In this document: one piece after another, positions 1 to 10,800 of the stretch | How the letters are laid out: every line of letters begins with the position of its first letter | How positions within the stretch are numbered: position 1 is the first letter of the stretch | Assembly (NCBI GenBank): GCA_036346205.1 | Contig: JARFJB010000002.1 | Coordinates: 5,031,501-5,095,500 of the forward strand | DNA: 64,000 nucleotides | Direction: 5' to 3' | Source: Vesta saturnalis | Lineage: Eukaryota; Arthropoda; Insecta; Coleoptera; Lampyridae | Notes under the pieces: model-generated | Told to the model about the DNA's origin: nothing | Database searches by the model: none | Seen by the model: the letters and a program-made list of their open reading frames with translations, nothing else | Position numbers and translations under genes: made by a program

Positions 1-1
1 T

Positions 2-199
2 TTTTATGAAAAGTTCATACAACAAGTTGTTGACTACCGTCGTTTTCGTGAGAAAGAATTCAGTGGTGGTGATGATGACATTTATAAAGATATTGATGAT
101 GTTATAAATGCTAAGTATAATATTAATTCACATAACACTGTATGTTTAATGGAAATTTTGTATTATCGTCCTGCTTATCTAATGTATAGCATTTACTGA
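2..199 (+). CDS. 3' end of an unidentified Polinton ORF (partial)
   Basis: An open frame runs from the window edge for 65 codons to TGA at 197-199. Its start lies outside the window. The peptide is charged, with an aspartate-rich stretch (GGDDDIYKDIDD) and a hydrophobic, tyrosine-rich tail. It points the same way as the virion genes that follow and ends about 37 bp before their TATA-like box, so I infer it belongs to the same element. I do not recognise the family. It could instead be part of a longer protein broken by frameshift, as its neighbours are. Confidence 0.45.
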   Translation, partial: FYEKFIQQVVDYRRFREKEFSGGDDDIYKDIDDVINAKYNINSHNTVCLMEILYYRPAYLMYSIY

Positions 200-235
200 A
201 TAAAGAAATAACTATGATTTATTTTCTCAATTAGG

Positions 236-248
236 TATAAATACCCCC
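236..248 (+). promoter_or_regulatory. TATA-like box ahead of the virion gene block
   Basis: TATAAATACCCCC lies 22 bp before the ATG of the PLA2-domain gene and just after the stop of the preceding ORF. A nearly identical TATAAATCCCCC occurs at 11800-11811, which supports a shared promoter motif of the element. The role is inferred from position and sequence only. Confidence 0.45.
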
Positions 249-269
249 TTCTATCCATCCATGTAAACA

Positions 270-977
270 ATGCTAGTTAAGAAGCGAAAGAGTGTAGGTG
301 GTGGTGGTTTAGTTAATGGTCTAATCAATAAACTTCCGTTTGAATTGCATTTACCTGGTTACCAGTATTGCGGTCCTGGTACAAAGTTAGAAAAACGACT
401 CGCACGCGGTGACCCTGGTATTAATCAATTAGATGCTCAGTGCAAACTTCATGATATCAGTTACAGAGATTACCGAGATTTAGAAAGTAGACATAAAGCA
501 GATAAGATTTTGCAAAAAAAAGCTTGGGAGCGCTTTAAATCATTAGACGCAAGGCTAGGTGAACGAACTGCAGCTTTAGCAGTCAGTACCATCATGAAAG
601 CAAAGAGAAAATTGGGAATGGGGTGTAAACGTCGATCTAATATGAAGAAGAAATGCAATGGTGGAAATTTATTGCATTTACGAAAGACAATAGCTAAAAA
701 AATTAAACCTAACGGAAATTTCACAGACACAATAAAGTCAGCGCTTTCAACGGCAAAACGTGTGATAAAAAATTTAGGAGGAAAGAAAAACATTAAAGTT
801 CCTAGAGTAATTCCCCTACCTAAACAAGGAGGGTTTTTACCATTTCTTATTCCGTTATTCGCAGGATTATCAGCAATCGGTGCTTTAGCTGGCGGTGCAT
901 CAGGAATTGCTAAAGCAGTCAATGATGCTAAAAATGCTAAAAATTGCAGGAAGAGACATCGCGCCATAATCGCATGA
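270..977 (+). CDS. Virion protein with parvovirus/adintovirus-type phospholipase A2 domain
   Basis: This 235-aa ORF is intact. Near the N-terminus (residues about 28-70) it has the PLA2 signature: a calcium-loop-like YCGPG at 33-37 and a catalytic HDxxY at 61-65 (HDISY), inside a Leu-Asp-Ala-x-Cys-Lys-x-His-Asp block. Parvovirus VP1 proteins, and adintovirus/Polinton virion proteins, carry this domain to breach endosomal membranes during entry. The middle is very basic (Lys/Arg runs), as in DNA-binding core proteins. Residues about 190-215 form a hydrophobic Gly/Ala-rich segment that could be membrane-active. It heads the rightward structural block and its stop overlaps the next ATG (ATGA). 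The function is inferred from family. The antisense ORF over 470-967 is a shadow. Confidence 0.8.
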   Translation: MLVKKRKSVGGGGLVNGLINKLPFELHLPGYQYCGPGTKLEKRLARGDPGINQLDAQCKLHDISYRDYRDLESRHKADKILQKKAWERFKSLDARLGERTAALAVSTIMKAKRKLGMGCKRRSNMKKKCNGGNLLHLRKTIAKKIKPNGNFTDTIKSALSTAKRVIKNLGGKKNIKVPRVIPLPKQGGFLPFLIPLFAGLSAIGALAGGASGIAKAVNDAKNAKNCRKRHRAIIA

Positions 978-1434
978 TGGAATCGGTCGCTATAGGCTCC
1001 ATGAATAAGAAAGGCGGTGCACTATATCTAAAACCAAACAAATCTGGTGGTGGTGCATTATACTTAAAACCGTTTCCAAAAAACTGAATAGATTACCCGA
1101 AAGACCGTTAACGGATACTGATTTAAAGAAATACTCCAAAAACGTACCGTACTTTAGGGATATTTTTATGAGAGATAGCATGCCTAAATTGCCACGGAAA
1201 AATGAATCTGGAATTATTAACTTAGATAGCCAAAGAGGACCAGGTACCCATTGGGTTTGCTACAAAAAGCGTGGTAAAAAGGTATGGTATTACGATAGTT
1301 TCGGTAATATTCGACCACCAAACGAAGTGATTAACTACTTTCGGGGGTGTAAAATATATTATAATTACAACCAAGATCAAGAGTTTAATACAATTATTTG
1401 CGGACACCTATGCCTACAATTTTTATATAAATAA
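974..1434 (+). pseudogene. Adenain-like cysteine protease (PRO), frameshifted
   Basis: The downstream part (1168-1434) contains a GTHWVCY block with a probable catalytic histidine, a WYYDSFG block, and a C-terminal CGHLCLQFL with a probable catalytic cysteine. These are the hallmarks of the adenovirus protease (C5/Ulp1-like) found in Polintons, which cleaves capsid precursors during maturation. The upstream part begins at an ATG overlapping the previous stop and encodes two copies of a GGALYLKP peptide, a motif resembling adenovirus-like core or cleavage-linked peptides. The two parts are in different frames, with the break around 1065-1085. The catalytic region itself is open and ends at TAA. 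As it stands the gene is broken, by decay or by a sequence error. Confidence 0.7.
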
Positions 1435-1461
1435 TCAGCACAACATCAAATTTTCTCAGTT

Positions 1462-2163
1462 ATGTCAATAACATTCAGTTTAGAAGGTGTTGGTAACACA
1501 GCTAGCTACAACTTCTATCCCCGATAGAGCTAGATTTGGGAAGAAATACGTTATTGGATTGGTTGGATTTTACGGCTGCAACAGCATTAGAAACATTTAT
1601 GCAGCAACGATAGATTTTATTTTAGAACAAATCCATCTCATTTGCAAGTGATTAATATTCCACACGGTGCATATGAGTTAGATGAAATTAACGATTATCT
1701 AAAATCTAAAATACCCACAGAAAAGTTTAGCATTAGAGCAAACAACAATACACTTAAATGTGAGATAAACAGTTCATTTGAGATTGATTTTACTAAAGAA
1801 AATTGTATTGGGCGCATGCTAGGGTTTGAGTCTAAAATATTAGAACCAAATATTTTACATACATCTGCGTTAGACATCCAAATACTTAGACACACTAATC
1901 TACACGTAGAGTGCAACATTATAAAGGGATCTTATCGAAACGGGAAACCTGCTAAAGTATTATATGAGATTGATGTTTCAGTTCCTCCAGGTTATCGTCT
2001 AGATAAAACTCCAAGCAATACTCAATATTTAGAAGTAAACACTGACATTATTAGTAATATAACAATTAATTTGACTAATCAAAAGGGTGAATTAATAGAC
2101 TTTGGTGAAAGTGAACCATTCACTGTACGGTTAGAACTAAAAGAACATGGGTCTGAGAATTAA
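1462..2163 (+). pseudogene. Penton-like minor capsid protein, N-terminal region frameshifted
   Basis: The open part at 1642-2163 (173 codons) reads like the Polinton penton-base/minor capsid jelly-roll protein: INIPHGAYELDEINDYLK, then a NNNTLKCEI strand, an HTNLHVECNII strand, a VPPGYRLDKTPS loop, and a C-terminal FTVRLELKEH. An ATG at 1462 with an MSITFSLEG start is the likely native N-terminus, but stops and frame changes interrupt about 1520-1640. In adintoviruses this protein forms the capsid vertices. The 3' end overlaps the next small ORF by 17 bp. Position between protease and major capsid gene supports the call. Assigned by family resemblance. Confidence 0.65.
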
Positions 2164-2350
2164 TCCAGGACCAATTCCATCTTTCAAAAACTCATATAAA
2201 AGACATCATCCCTACAGTAAGTCATTAATTAGTCATCAACCTTCATTGCGGTTAACATCTGCAGAGAAATACTTTTTAACGTCAATAGGTTTAAAAGTTC
2301 TCAACCACAATGGCAGAATCGTTAAACGTCTTTCAAAACGTACATTTTGA
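2147..2350 (+). CDS. Small basic protein between penton and major capsid genes
   Basis: A 67-aa ORF overlaps the end of the penton-like gene by 17 bp and the start of the major capsid gene by 41 bp. Tight overlaps on both sides favour a real gene. The product is basic, with a Pro-rich N-terminus and a C-terminal block AEKYFLTSIGLKVLNHNGRI. I recall short ORFs with a similar ending at this site in other Polintons, but cannot name a function. No membrane segment or cysteine motif is evident. Confidence 0.5.
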   Translation: MGLRINPGPIPSFKNSYKRHHPYSKSLISHQPSLRLTSAEKYFLTSIGLKVLNHNGRIVKRLSKRTF

Positions 2351-3537
2351 TGATACTATAATTAAATCAGATATTCACACTTATCTTCCATATGGATCTT
2401 CTAAATATGGACCTTCCGAAGAAATACGTATCTTAATTCAAAGTCAAGATCTAATTACGGCTACTTATGATAGTTTTCTGTACATAGAAGGTAAACTTGA
2501 GCTCAAAAAGAAGATGAAAGAAAAGCATGCACAACAATTTCCCGAACTTTCTTTTCGAAGAAATTCGTTATGAGTTAGGTGGTCAGAGAGTGGATGTTTG
2601 TAGAAATCCAGGAATAACATCTACGCTTAAAGGATATATTTCTTATACGGCAAGCAAAAGCAAAGCACTAAGTCATTTAGGATGGTCACCAAAGAATGAA
2701 GAACCATTACAAGTAGAATTCGATGAGCAAAATGGAGAAAAATCTTTTACAGTATGCATACCATTGAACCACATATTTGGAATAATGGAGGATTATCGTC
2801 AGGTAATCGTGAATATGCGCCAAGAGTTGGTTTTAATTCGATCTAGAAGCGATACAAACTGTTACTATGGTGAAGTCGATGCCGCAATAACCTTAAATAA
2901 AATTCAATGGAAAGTACCGCACTTAACACTTAGTGATGTTGCGAAACTTAACTTGTTTCAAGGAATCAATAAAAATTCTATTATTACTGTTCCATTTCGA
3001 CAATGGGAGTTGTATGAATTGCCTGCTTTAAAACAAGCAACCTCAGACATATGGCCAATAAAAACATCAACGCAACTGGAAAAACCACGTTGGATAATTG
3101 TTGCATTCCAACAAGGTAAAAGGTATACAAGGTCCAAGGGCTGGAAATTTTGATCACATTAACATCAGAAATCTTAAAGTACATCTGAATTCTGAGTATT
3201 ATCCATATGAAGCAATGCATTTGAACTTCAGTGCCAACCAATATATACCTGCCTATCGCAATTTTTGAAATTTCGTTGTGATTACTATGGTGAAGATGAT
3301 AAAGATGCATTATTCAACTATTCCGAATTCAAATCATGTCCAATATTTGTAATGGACTGCTCTAAACAAAATGAATCCTTAAAAACTCAACAGTGGACAT
3401 CAAATTGGAAATGGAATCTCTAACACCTTTCGATAATGGAATCGTTGTATATGGTCTTATTCTCCATGATGCTATTGCAGTACAGTCCACTCACCGGAGA
3501 AGTGAAAAATTATAATTATTATTGTAGTATAGTCTAA
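2310..3537 (+). pseudogene. Major capsid protein (hexon-like double jelly-roll), frameshifted
   Basis: The Polinton/adintovirus major capsid protein is spread over at least three frames. The N-terminal part (2310-2573) starts MAESLNVFQNVHFDD; the middle (2527-3153) contains an EEIRYELGG block and WPIKTSTQLEKPRWIIVAFQ; a third frame after 3150 has FDHINIRNLKVHLNSEYYPY, and a C-terminal stretch closes near TAA at 3535-3537. Breaks lie at about 2530-2570, 3130-3155 and again after 3265. The WP.KT....PRWIIVAFQ and NSEYYP blocks are what I rely on. In intact relatives this protein builds the icosahedral shell. Order (penton, MCP, ATPase) fits the family. This copy could not make a full-length protein as sequenced. 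Confidence 0.75.
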
Positions 3538-3593
3538 TATATATAAATAAAGATGTTGTAATTATTCGTTTAGTTTTATTTCATCCATCAAAG

Positions 3594-4276
3594 ATGAAAG
3601 TAGTTGCTCAGAAACAAAAACTCTCAATTCAAAATCATGACTTTGATGAAAAGTCTATTACTTCAAAACATGGTGATTTACTTCCTAATAGTATACGTGG
3701 TATTATATGCGGCCCCTCCAATTGCGGTAAAACAAACGCAATGATCAGTCTGCTTACTGAAAAAATGGTTTGAAATTTAAACATGTATACGTATACTCTA
3801 AGTCATTGAATCAAAACAAGTACAAACTTTTACAGGAAATCTTACTTCCAATGAAGGACATAGGTTACTTTACCTTCAGCGACAATCAAGATGTGATTGA
3901 GCCTAATTGTGCAAAATCAAACTCTATTTTTATTTTCGATGATATCGCTTGTGAAAAGCAAAATAATATAAGGGCATATTTTTCTATGGGTAGGCATAAC
4001 GATATTGACTGTTTCTATTTGAGTCAAACTTACAGTAAAATTCCAAAGCAATTAATTCGTGATAATGCGAATCTAATTATATTATTTGAGCAAGATGAAT
4101 TAAACTTAAAACATGCGTATGAGGATCATATAAGTCCCACCATAAGCATGAAATTGTTTCGGGACATGTGTTCAAAGTGCTGGGTAGATCCGTTTGGTTT
4201 CATGGTCATAAACAAGGATGCTGAAGTTAATAATGGTCGCTATAGGAAAGGATTTGATGAATATATAATACCTTAA
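3594..4276 (+). pseudogene. FtsK/HerA-type genome-packaging ATPase, single frameshift
   Basis: An ATG at 3594 opens a frame with the Walker A loop GPSNCGKT (residues 40-47). It stops at about 3769-3771. The remainder continues in another frame at 3770-4276 with the Walker B-like strand IFIFDDIA, a Ser-Gln-Thr sensor-like SLSQTYSKIP region (as read locally) and a C-terminal FMVINKDAE..YRKGFDEYI block. Polinton and adintovirus ATPases of this class, usually 220-270 aa, pump DNA into capsids. Total length here fits. The lesion appears to be a single change near 3765-3772. A TATATAAATAAAG stretch just upstream (about 3539-3551) may be its promoter. Confidence 0.75.
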
Positions 4277-4285
4277 ACTGGTTTC

Positions 4286-4435
4286 AGTAGTAACTGATCT
4301 GTTTAGGTATTAACAGCTATCTGTTTAGTGTAAACTGCTACCTGTTCAAGGTGAACCGGTACCTGTTTGTCGCAACAGCTACCTGTTCATGGTAAACGGG
4401 TACCTGTTCATTAAATCCGTTTTGGTATATAAGGC

Positions 4436-4475
<40 letters not shown>

Positions 4476-4587
4476 CTTAAACCGCATTCAGCAGTTTAGT
4501 AGTAACTGATCTGTTTAGGTATTAACAGCTATCTGTTTAGTGTAAACAGCTACCTGTTCAAGGTGAACCGGTAGCTGTTTGTCGCAA
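4286..4587 (+). repeat. Direct-repeat control region between ATPase and downstream genes
   Basis: Two roughly 90-bp copies (4286-4375 and 4498-4587) differ at only a few positions. They flank a (TA)n tract and a GGTATATAAGG TATA-like box at about 4424-4434. Inside each copy, shorter units of the type AACxGSTACCTGTT recur every 20-25 bp, including two more in the intervening stretch near 4375-4410. The block lies where the rightward gene set changes, and the second copy ends at the next possible ATG. Repeated short motifs around a TATA box suggest promoter or origin function; this is inference. Confidence 0.6.
4439..4472. repeat. (TA)n microsatellite
   Basis: About 17 TA units lie between the two direct-repeat copies of the Polinton control region. 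This is the only long TA tract within the viral element. Confidence 0.95.
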
Positions 4588-5687
4588 TGGACAACAAGGA
4601 GAGGATATTAAAGAAAAAATTATTCAGGCTCGTAAAATAATACGGCAGAAGTATAACAGTATTAAGACTGCTCGCATTGATAATGAAAGAACATTCGAAA
4701 ATACTTATAAGCCTTTAATAGAACCTCTAACTGAAATAGTAAATAAAATCGATAAAAAACACCTAAAAGGAGGAGGAGGTCATTGATGTTAAACCTAAAA
4801 ACCACCCGTATTGATATTTCCAAGAAAGCACGCCACTATCCCCACTAGTCCGCTAGCTCAAGTTCAATGGACCCCACGTCTCACTCCATTAGGTGATTCA
4901 AGTAAGGGTGCTACTAGTCCACTAGCTCAGCTTCCGTTTTTTCGAAGAAATCCTCCCCCAAGTCTTCCATCTTTCTTGGAAACATCAGTCATGGGGGAGA
5001 TTAATACTGTTGAGGAAGAAGAAGAACTGTCTAGTATCGTAGATGATTCCCATAATGAACCCATCTCGGAAGAATTTCTCGAGCAGTACAATGAATTGCC
5101 GCGTATATATGTTGAACGTATTTTGAAGAATGCTGAAGGTGATATTGATCATACGTATGGAGTCCACTATGATACCAAAACTGATAAATGGACAATTGGT
5201 AATACACCCATCACAATTAAAGGAGACGATATAATTATTAAAGGTGTCACGTATAAAGGACTCCAGGATTATATGATCTGCTTATTATGAATGAACCCGA
5301 CTTAAGTCTAGTAAAGTCAACAGATAGAAAAAATATAGAACTATTTTAGAGGCTACGAATGTAGTAAGGCGAGATTATGACATAAGTGCACAGATTCGAG
5401 GAAGCCGCAGCAAAAGTATACACAAATAATCAAACCCTTGCTGTCATCATCACCCACCACAACCAAGGGAGGAGGTGGAGCTATGTTTTTAAGGAATTAA
5501 CAAACAGACCCATTGAATATAAATATTGGAATGATATACATGAACTAATTCGTGATCTGGAAGTATTGTGGGCAGAAAAATTAGCGGAAACACAGGTGTT
5601 GTAAATGACATAATATCAATTGTAGAAGAACTATATGAAGATGGATACATTGAAAACCGAACAACCGCTTTTAAACAATATAAATGA
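4588..5687 (+). pseudogene. Conserved Polinton protein of unknown function, multiply frameshifted
   Basis: Pieces in three frames read like one gene that commonly accompanies Polinton integrases. There is an N-terminal alpha-helical stretch (about 4600-4785) with a KPLIEPL block and a Gly-rich end. A Ser/Pro-rich linker and acidic segment follow (4811-5080), then a small domain with YGVHYDTKTDKWTIGN and a repeated IKGDDIIIKG strand. A C-terminal helical part spans about 5490-5687, with a terminal IISIVEELYEDGYIENRT block. Open pieces are 4811-5290 and 5386-5604. The function is unknown to me. Stops and frame changes at about 5250-5290, 5385 and 5590 make this copy defective as sequenced. Confidence 0.5.
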
Positions 5688-5719
5688 GAATGCATTGATG
5701 TCGACATGTCACAACTAAA

Positions 5720-6139
5720 ATGCCCCTTGACAAATTTGGACGTTCATATGTCCAGTATCAATTAAAGAAACTAGCCCCTCAGTTTAAACAGATTGATGCT
5801 AATCAATTTGATATTGAGAATAAGAGACTCAGCAATGTGGCCAATCCCATAGATCCTCAAGATGTCATCACTAGGCAATATTATGTATCAACAAGGTTCG
5901 ATTTGGATGGAAATCGTTTGACACAGTTGGGTGACCCTGAAGAAGATGGTGATGCTATAAATAAAGGATACCTTGATTTCTGTTTACAAGCAGTTCGGAA
6001 CACTTTCAAAGGAAACGCCAACGCTTATCTAGCGCTGGAGGAAAAACTACATCAACTTAAAGAAATTGTGAATAAATTAGCACCATGTCCAAATTACAAC
6101 TCGTCAACGAATTGCACAAACCTGCACGAAAAATTTTAA
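5720..6139 (+). CDS. Hypothetical Polinton protein with a fibre/collar-like repeat
   Basis: A 139-aa ORF. Residues about 30-60 contain NKRLSNVANPIDPQDVITRQ, followed by a second, weaker copy (GNRLTQLGDPEEDGDAINKGYLD). Paired segments of the form xxRLxxLxxPxxxxDAVxKxYxD are seen in phage tail-fibre, collar and trimeric coiled-coil fibre proteins, which suggests a receptor-facing or spike role; that is inference. The C-terminal part is helical (Leu/Lys-rich) and then Asn/Cys-rich. It overlaps the likely integrase start at 6085 by 55 bp. The frame is intact. Confidence 0.5.
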   Translation: MPLDKFGRSYVQYQLKKLAPQFKQIDANQFDIENKRLSNVANPIDPQDVITRQYYVSTRFDLDGNRLTQLGDPEEDGDAINKGYLDFCLQAVRNTFKGNANAYLALEEKLHQLKEIVNKLAPCPNYNSSTNCTNLHEKF

Positions 6140-6981
6140 ACGAAGGCGAACAATAATTAGAGGTTTTGATGATCTTTGGCAAGCAGATTTAGCTGAATTT
6201 AACACATATGCCAAACAAAATAAGGGTTATAAGTATATATTAGTGGTCATCGACTGTTTTTCGAAATACTTATGGACTAAAGGATTAAAAACGAAAACAG
6301 GTCAAGAAGTTACCAAGGCCATGCAAACAATCTTCGAAAATGGTCGGAAACCTACCAATTTGCAGACAGATGCAGGAAAAGAATTCTACAATGCGCATTT
6401 TACTAAACTAATGCATCGTTATGGAGTCAATCATTACTCTACCTATAGCACAAAGAAGGCTGCAATTGCTGAACGTGTTATCAGAACCATTAAAGGTGCT
6501 CTATATAAGTCATTCAGCCTGCAAGGTAAATATAAATGGATTGATACAATTGATACCATAACGATGGATTATAACAATCGTAAGCATAGAACTATTAGAA
6601 TGAAGCCCAAAGATGTTGGTAATCATACAAAGCTAGAGGCTTACACTAACATAAAAATATTCGATGGGAATCGATATTCTGTGGGTGACATAGTACGAAT
6701 CAGTAAATTTAAAATATTTTCGCCAAAGGATACACACCAATTGGTCTAGTGAACTATTTAAGATTGTGAAAGTTCGCATTACTAACCCCACTACGTACAT
6801 GCTTGAAGACATGAAGGAAATCCTGTACTGGGAGGGTTTTATGAACATGAATTACAAAAACAAAGTATCCGATGTATATCTAGTAGAAAAAGTGCTTCGC
6901 TCCAAGAATAATAAGTTATTCGTAAAATGGTGGGGATTGGATGAAAGATCATGGATCAATAAGGATGATATTGTTTTATAA
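6085..6981 (+). pseudogene. Retroviral-type (rve) integrase with C-terminal chromodomain, frameshifted
   Basis: The catalytic core is visible: a first Asp in WQADLAEF (about 6178-6201, frame shifted from the likely ATG at 6085), a second Asp in LQTDAGKEFYN, and the Glu in AIAERVIRT. These form the DDE triad that inserts the element's ends into chromosomal DNA. The main open part is 6243-6749. After a break at about 6745-6770, frame 6766-6981 gives a chromodomain (YLVEKVLRSKNNKLFVKWWG...SWI), typical of Polinton/Maverick integrases and thought to guide chromatin targeting. At least two frame changes (about 6130-6140 and 6750) separate the parts. Residues of the triad are kept, so inactivation appears to come from the frameshifts alone. 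Confidence 0.8.
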
Positions 6982-7116
6982 CATTTAACCTGTACTTTGT
7001 GAAACAAATTACTTATATTAGTTATATATAGTTTGTAGAAAAGGATGTAGCTCTTGGATGAAATAAAACACACACAAAAAATAATAGTATTTTATTTTTT
7101 TAATATTACATTTATT

Positions 7117-7854
7117 TTAAAATTTCATTATCTTATAAAGTGAACCTAAAGTTCTTCTATAATCACTTAAATTACTGGATGGCCATATACCCGAATCTGG
7201 TCCACACCTCCATCCCAAGCAGGAATTTGAATTTGTTTCACCTTTATTGATGTTGTCTAGTATCCAGTAATAAATTTTGTGATGTTCCTCGTTTTCCCAT
7301 GGTTGAAACTTATAGTTAATGTTTTGTTCTAATAATATTTCAATCAAAATATCGAGGCATTTGTAATTAGCATAATATGCTGCTTTCTCAATACATCTCA
7401 GTTATAATAAATAATGTATCTTTATAAGCAGAATTAATATTCTCTAAGCTAGATTTAACATTTGTTGAATCATCATCACCACCATAATAAATTGTATACA
7501 TACATTTTAAGCGGTACGTTACCAAGTAAATTCATATCATCTAAGATTTTATCAACTTCATTAAAAGTTAATGAATTGTAACCTTTATTAATGCACAATT
7601 TTGTAAAACTTTTAATGCTATTGTCCAATTTAATTTTTTATCAAATAATGTCTTAATAATAACTTCATTTGCACACTTTGAATTTATAGCACACCAGTTA
7701 AAACACTCATCAGGAATAATAATATGTTGTAGTATATGCAATACAAAGCTTTCAGAGGAACACTTCCCATCAAAGAACGCTTCAGGTACTTTCTGTAGAT
7801 TTGATCACTACTGTACCATAGTTCATCATGCAGTTTATTTTCGAGACTGCTCAT
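7117..7854 (-). pseudogene. Unknown ORF region downstream of PolB, decayed
   Basis: Reading leftward, an ATG at 7854 lies only a few bases beyond the polymerase stop (7857). The first frame gives about 55 residues, then other frames continue with peptides such as LHILQHIIIPDECF, CANEVIIKTLFDKKLNWTIALKVL and, at 7117-7347, a 76-aa ORF ending RRTLGSLYKIMKF. The amphipathic helical text could be an ankyrin-like or viral accessory protein, but I cannot assign it. Multiple stops between pieces mean decay or sequence error. Tight spacing to PolB and the same orientation suggest a co-transcribed element gene. Confidence 0.3.
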
Positions 7855-7856
7855 AA

Positions 7857-10800
7857 TTATTGTTTTTCTGACACAGAAGTTAAAGTAAAGTTAAATCCCC
7901 AAGGTCTAGTATCTGTGAAATTGAAATTTACCAATCGTTTATCATCGTAAGGACTAAGTATTACTTTATTCTGTTTATTGTAAACACATCATGTCTCTTT
8001 GACCTTATCAAATATTGATATCTCCTTATTACGTTACCATCAAACAAAATATGTTTATAATCATTTATCGTGATCTGTTTGATGCTTGCATGGGTAGAAC
8101 CCTTTGATTTTTTACAACTTTTATCAACAGTGTAAGCATACATTTTGCACGAAGTCCTACAAATTCCAACATAATTGCGCCATGATTTTCATCTTTCATT
8201 AAGCCGGGGACTTTTTTATTTACTAATGGAATTCCAAAGATATTTTCAGGACTATAGTCAGATGTATCGAATTTATCAATGTCTTCTTTAATGTACTCAT
8301 AGATATCAGGAACCGAAAATGTGTATATAAGGCTATCTGTATCTGTGTACAAGAGCTTGATTATTTGGAAACTTAGGTAGGATGTAACCATAATAAAAAT
8401 TGTATGAGAAAGTTTTTGAAACGTCTAAAACACTGAAGCCTGCATATATAGGTTTATTTAGATATACTTCCAGCTTGTTCATTTGAATGATGAGCATATC
8501 ATTGCTAAATATTGTACAACTATGAAAATTTGGTTTTGATATGTAAGCACGAGCACCATAGCGACCCTCCCATTTGGTTACTAAACGTATATCCTTATGT
8601 TTACGTACATTTTCCATCAGCTTCCCAAAACACTATTAATCATTAATTTATAAAAATTTTTTCAAATTCATTTTGAGATTGCTGACGCATGGTGGTATTT
8701 AAATCGATATATTTTTTTAACCATGGGGACTGTTAAAAACGTAATATACGATGCACTTTTACCAACTTTAATCCATATTTTAAATATACTTTCAAATTTC
8801 TGTAATGAATTACGTAATTACGTTTTGGATACAATGTAAGTAATAATTTTTTTATTTTAGAATTTGAATCAGGTACGGGTGGAACCATATGTTCGGGTGC
8901 CAATGGTAGATCACTGTGACTCTCATGTAATTCTATGGGATAGTCTAAATCACACTCGACTATGTAGCCAATTTCCGAATCATCGGGATGGTTTATTAAA
9001 TCTAAAGTTTCAAAATTATCAACAAAAGAAAAATCACCAAATGGTAGAAATTCTGACATGGTGGCTCCGTATAAATTATTTACGTCGTAGTACATTAAGT
9101 ACACACTTTCGGAAGTGGATCAAATTTTTCCCCCATGTACTTATTGTTAGCTTTAGCATACCGATTAGAACATTGAGCCACACCACCCCTAATTCCTCTT
9201 TCAATAAACATTAGCATATCAATATCAGTAAATAGTTCTAACTTTACTTGTGTAATTTTAAGCATAGCATCGAATGCTAAACCGGGGGCTGTATAATAGT
9301 GCAGAGGATCAAGTTTGTAAGTACTTAAACAAGTTTGCCGAAAATTTTCGAAAATATCAGCTAAAAGTAGAACGTCCGTTTTTAAATACAAATCTGAGTA
9401 CTCCCCTAACGATCTAATATGAAATTTGTTCCAAACATTAACCGCATGTGTAAAACTAACAACATTGATTCCATCATTATTAAGATGACTAAAAAACGCT
9501 TCCTTGGGAGGTAGCCTGGTTTCGTCTAATTTATCCCACGTATCAATATACTCATAAGGAAACACACCTTTGCGAACTAGTAAAGAAAATTCTTCTTCAT
9601 TGTTACAATTAGCTCGGGTAATAACTTTTTTACTATTTTCCAAATAGTTTGATAACTTTTCAATACTACTACTCATAAATCTGAAAGAGTCAATAAATCT
9701 AAACTTAATTTTACTACCTTCTATTACTTTTGTGAAAGAGATCTTTCTTTGTTTATGGGTAGGAGTGAAATCGTACCGGGAATAGTAGCCAATTCTCTAA
9801 TGACGAAATGGCTATCATAACCTGACAAATTATGAAACACAACCGGTAAGATGTGAGAGTCTTTATAGTTTAGGTTACAATTCTGATGTGATGCTCCTCG
9901 AAATGCTCCAGTGAAATGGTTATGGTCTCTGACCTTTATATCATTATCTGTAAATGGTTTTCGCAAATGTGACAATCGTGGTGCTTTCAAAGTGTTCAAC
10001 CTGATTGGGAGTTAAAGTACCCATAGGAATTATTTTATTGATGATTCGGTGCTCCAATGTGCAATACTTTGAAGCTCTTTAACAAACCATTGAATGCAAT
10101 CATTTCCTCTATAAAGCCTAAATCGAGATAAAGAATCATTGTATGAACACTTTAAGTAGTAAGCAATGCTAAAGGGTATATGTTTGGAATGAAATAGAGT
10201 ATTACCACCAAGTGATGTTAAATTTGTACACTTTTCTAAAATACTTTCTAAATCCGCATAAATTACAAACGGCCTTTTCCTGAAATGCGAAATTTTTGAA
10301 CTGCAGGAACATCTCCGCTTCGGTAGGCATCCTGACTGAACATTGATTAAGTTGATGGCAGAGTGACATGTTTTTGTAGAAGGTGATCTGAAGAAAAGTG
10401 ATTCAAGCATTGATAACAAATAAACTTCTTGTGCCCCTACTCGATAGTTGTTTAGAAAAAGAGCTGACATATTTTTAATCCACGCGAAATGATAAACAGT
10501 ATTATTTTTGTATTAATAGCATCAGCAGTAGAACCCGCAGAATGATAATTAGGCGAAAGTACTAAAAGATTTATAGGTTCCTGACACTATTTTCTTGATT
10601 TACACTTAATACTAGCGGTAATACACCTTTCCCCTGAATACAAAACAAATTAATGGAGAGGTTGTTTAATTTTTCAAATTTTTTTACATCATCTATTTTA
10701 ATGGGGAAGGGAATTGAACCATAATTCAAAACATCTCTAAAATGAGGATAACTGTAAACCCTGTCTGAATTAAGTTGCACCGGGTATAATGCCGAAACAA

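Noticed and set aside
470..967. 165-aa antisense ORF under the PLA2 gene
   Set aside because: It mirrors a gene with clear catalytic motifs; its own translation shows no domain.
8864..9214. 116-aa plus-strand ORF
   Set aside because: Antisense shadow of the PolB motif A region.
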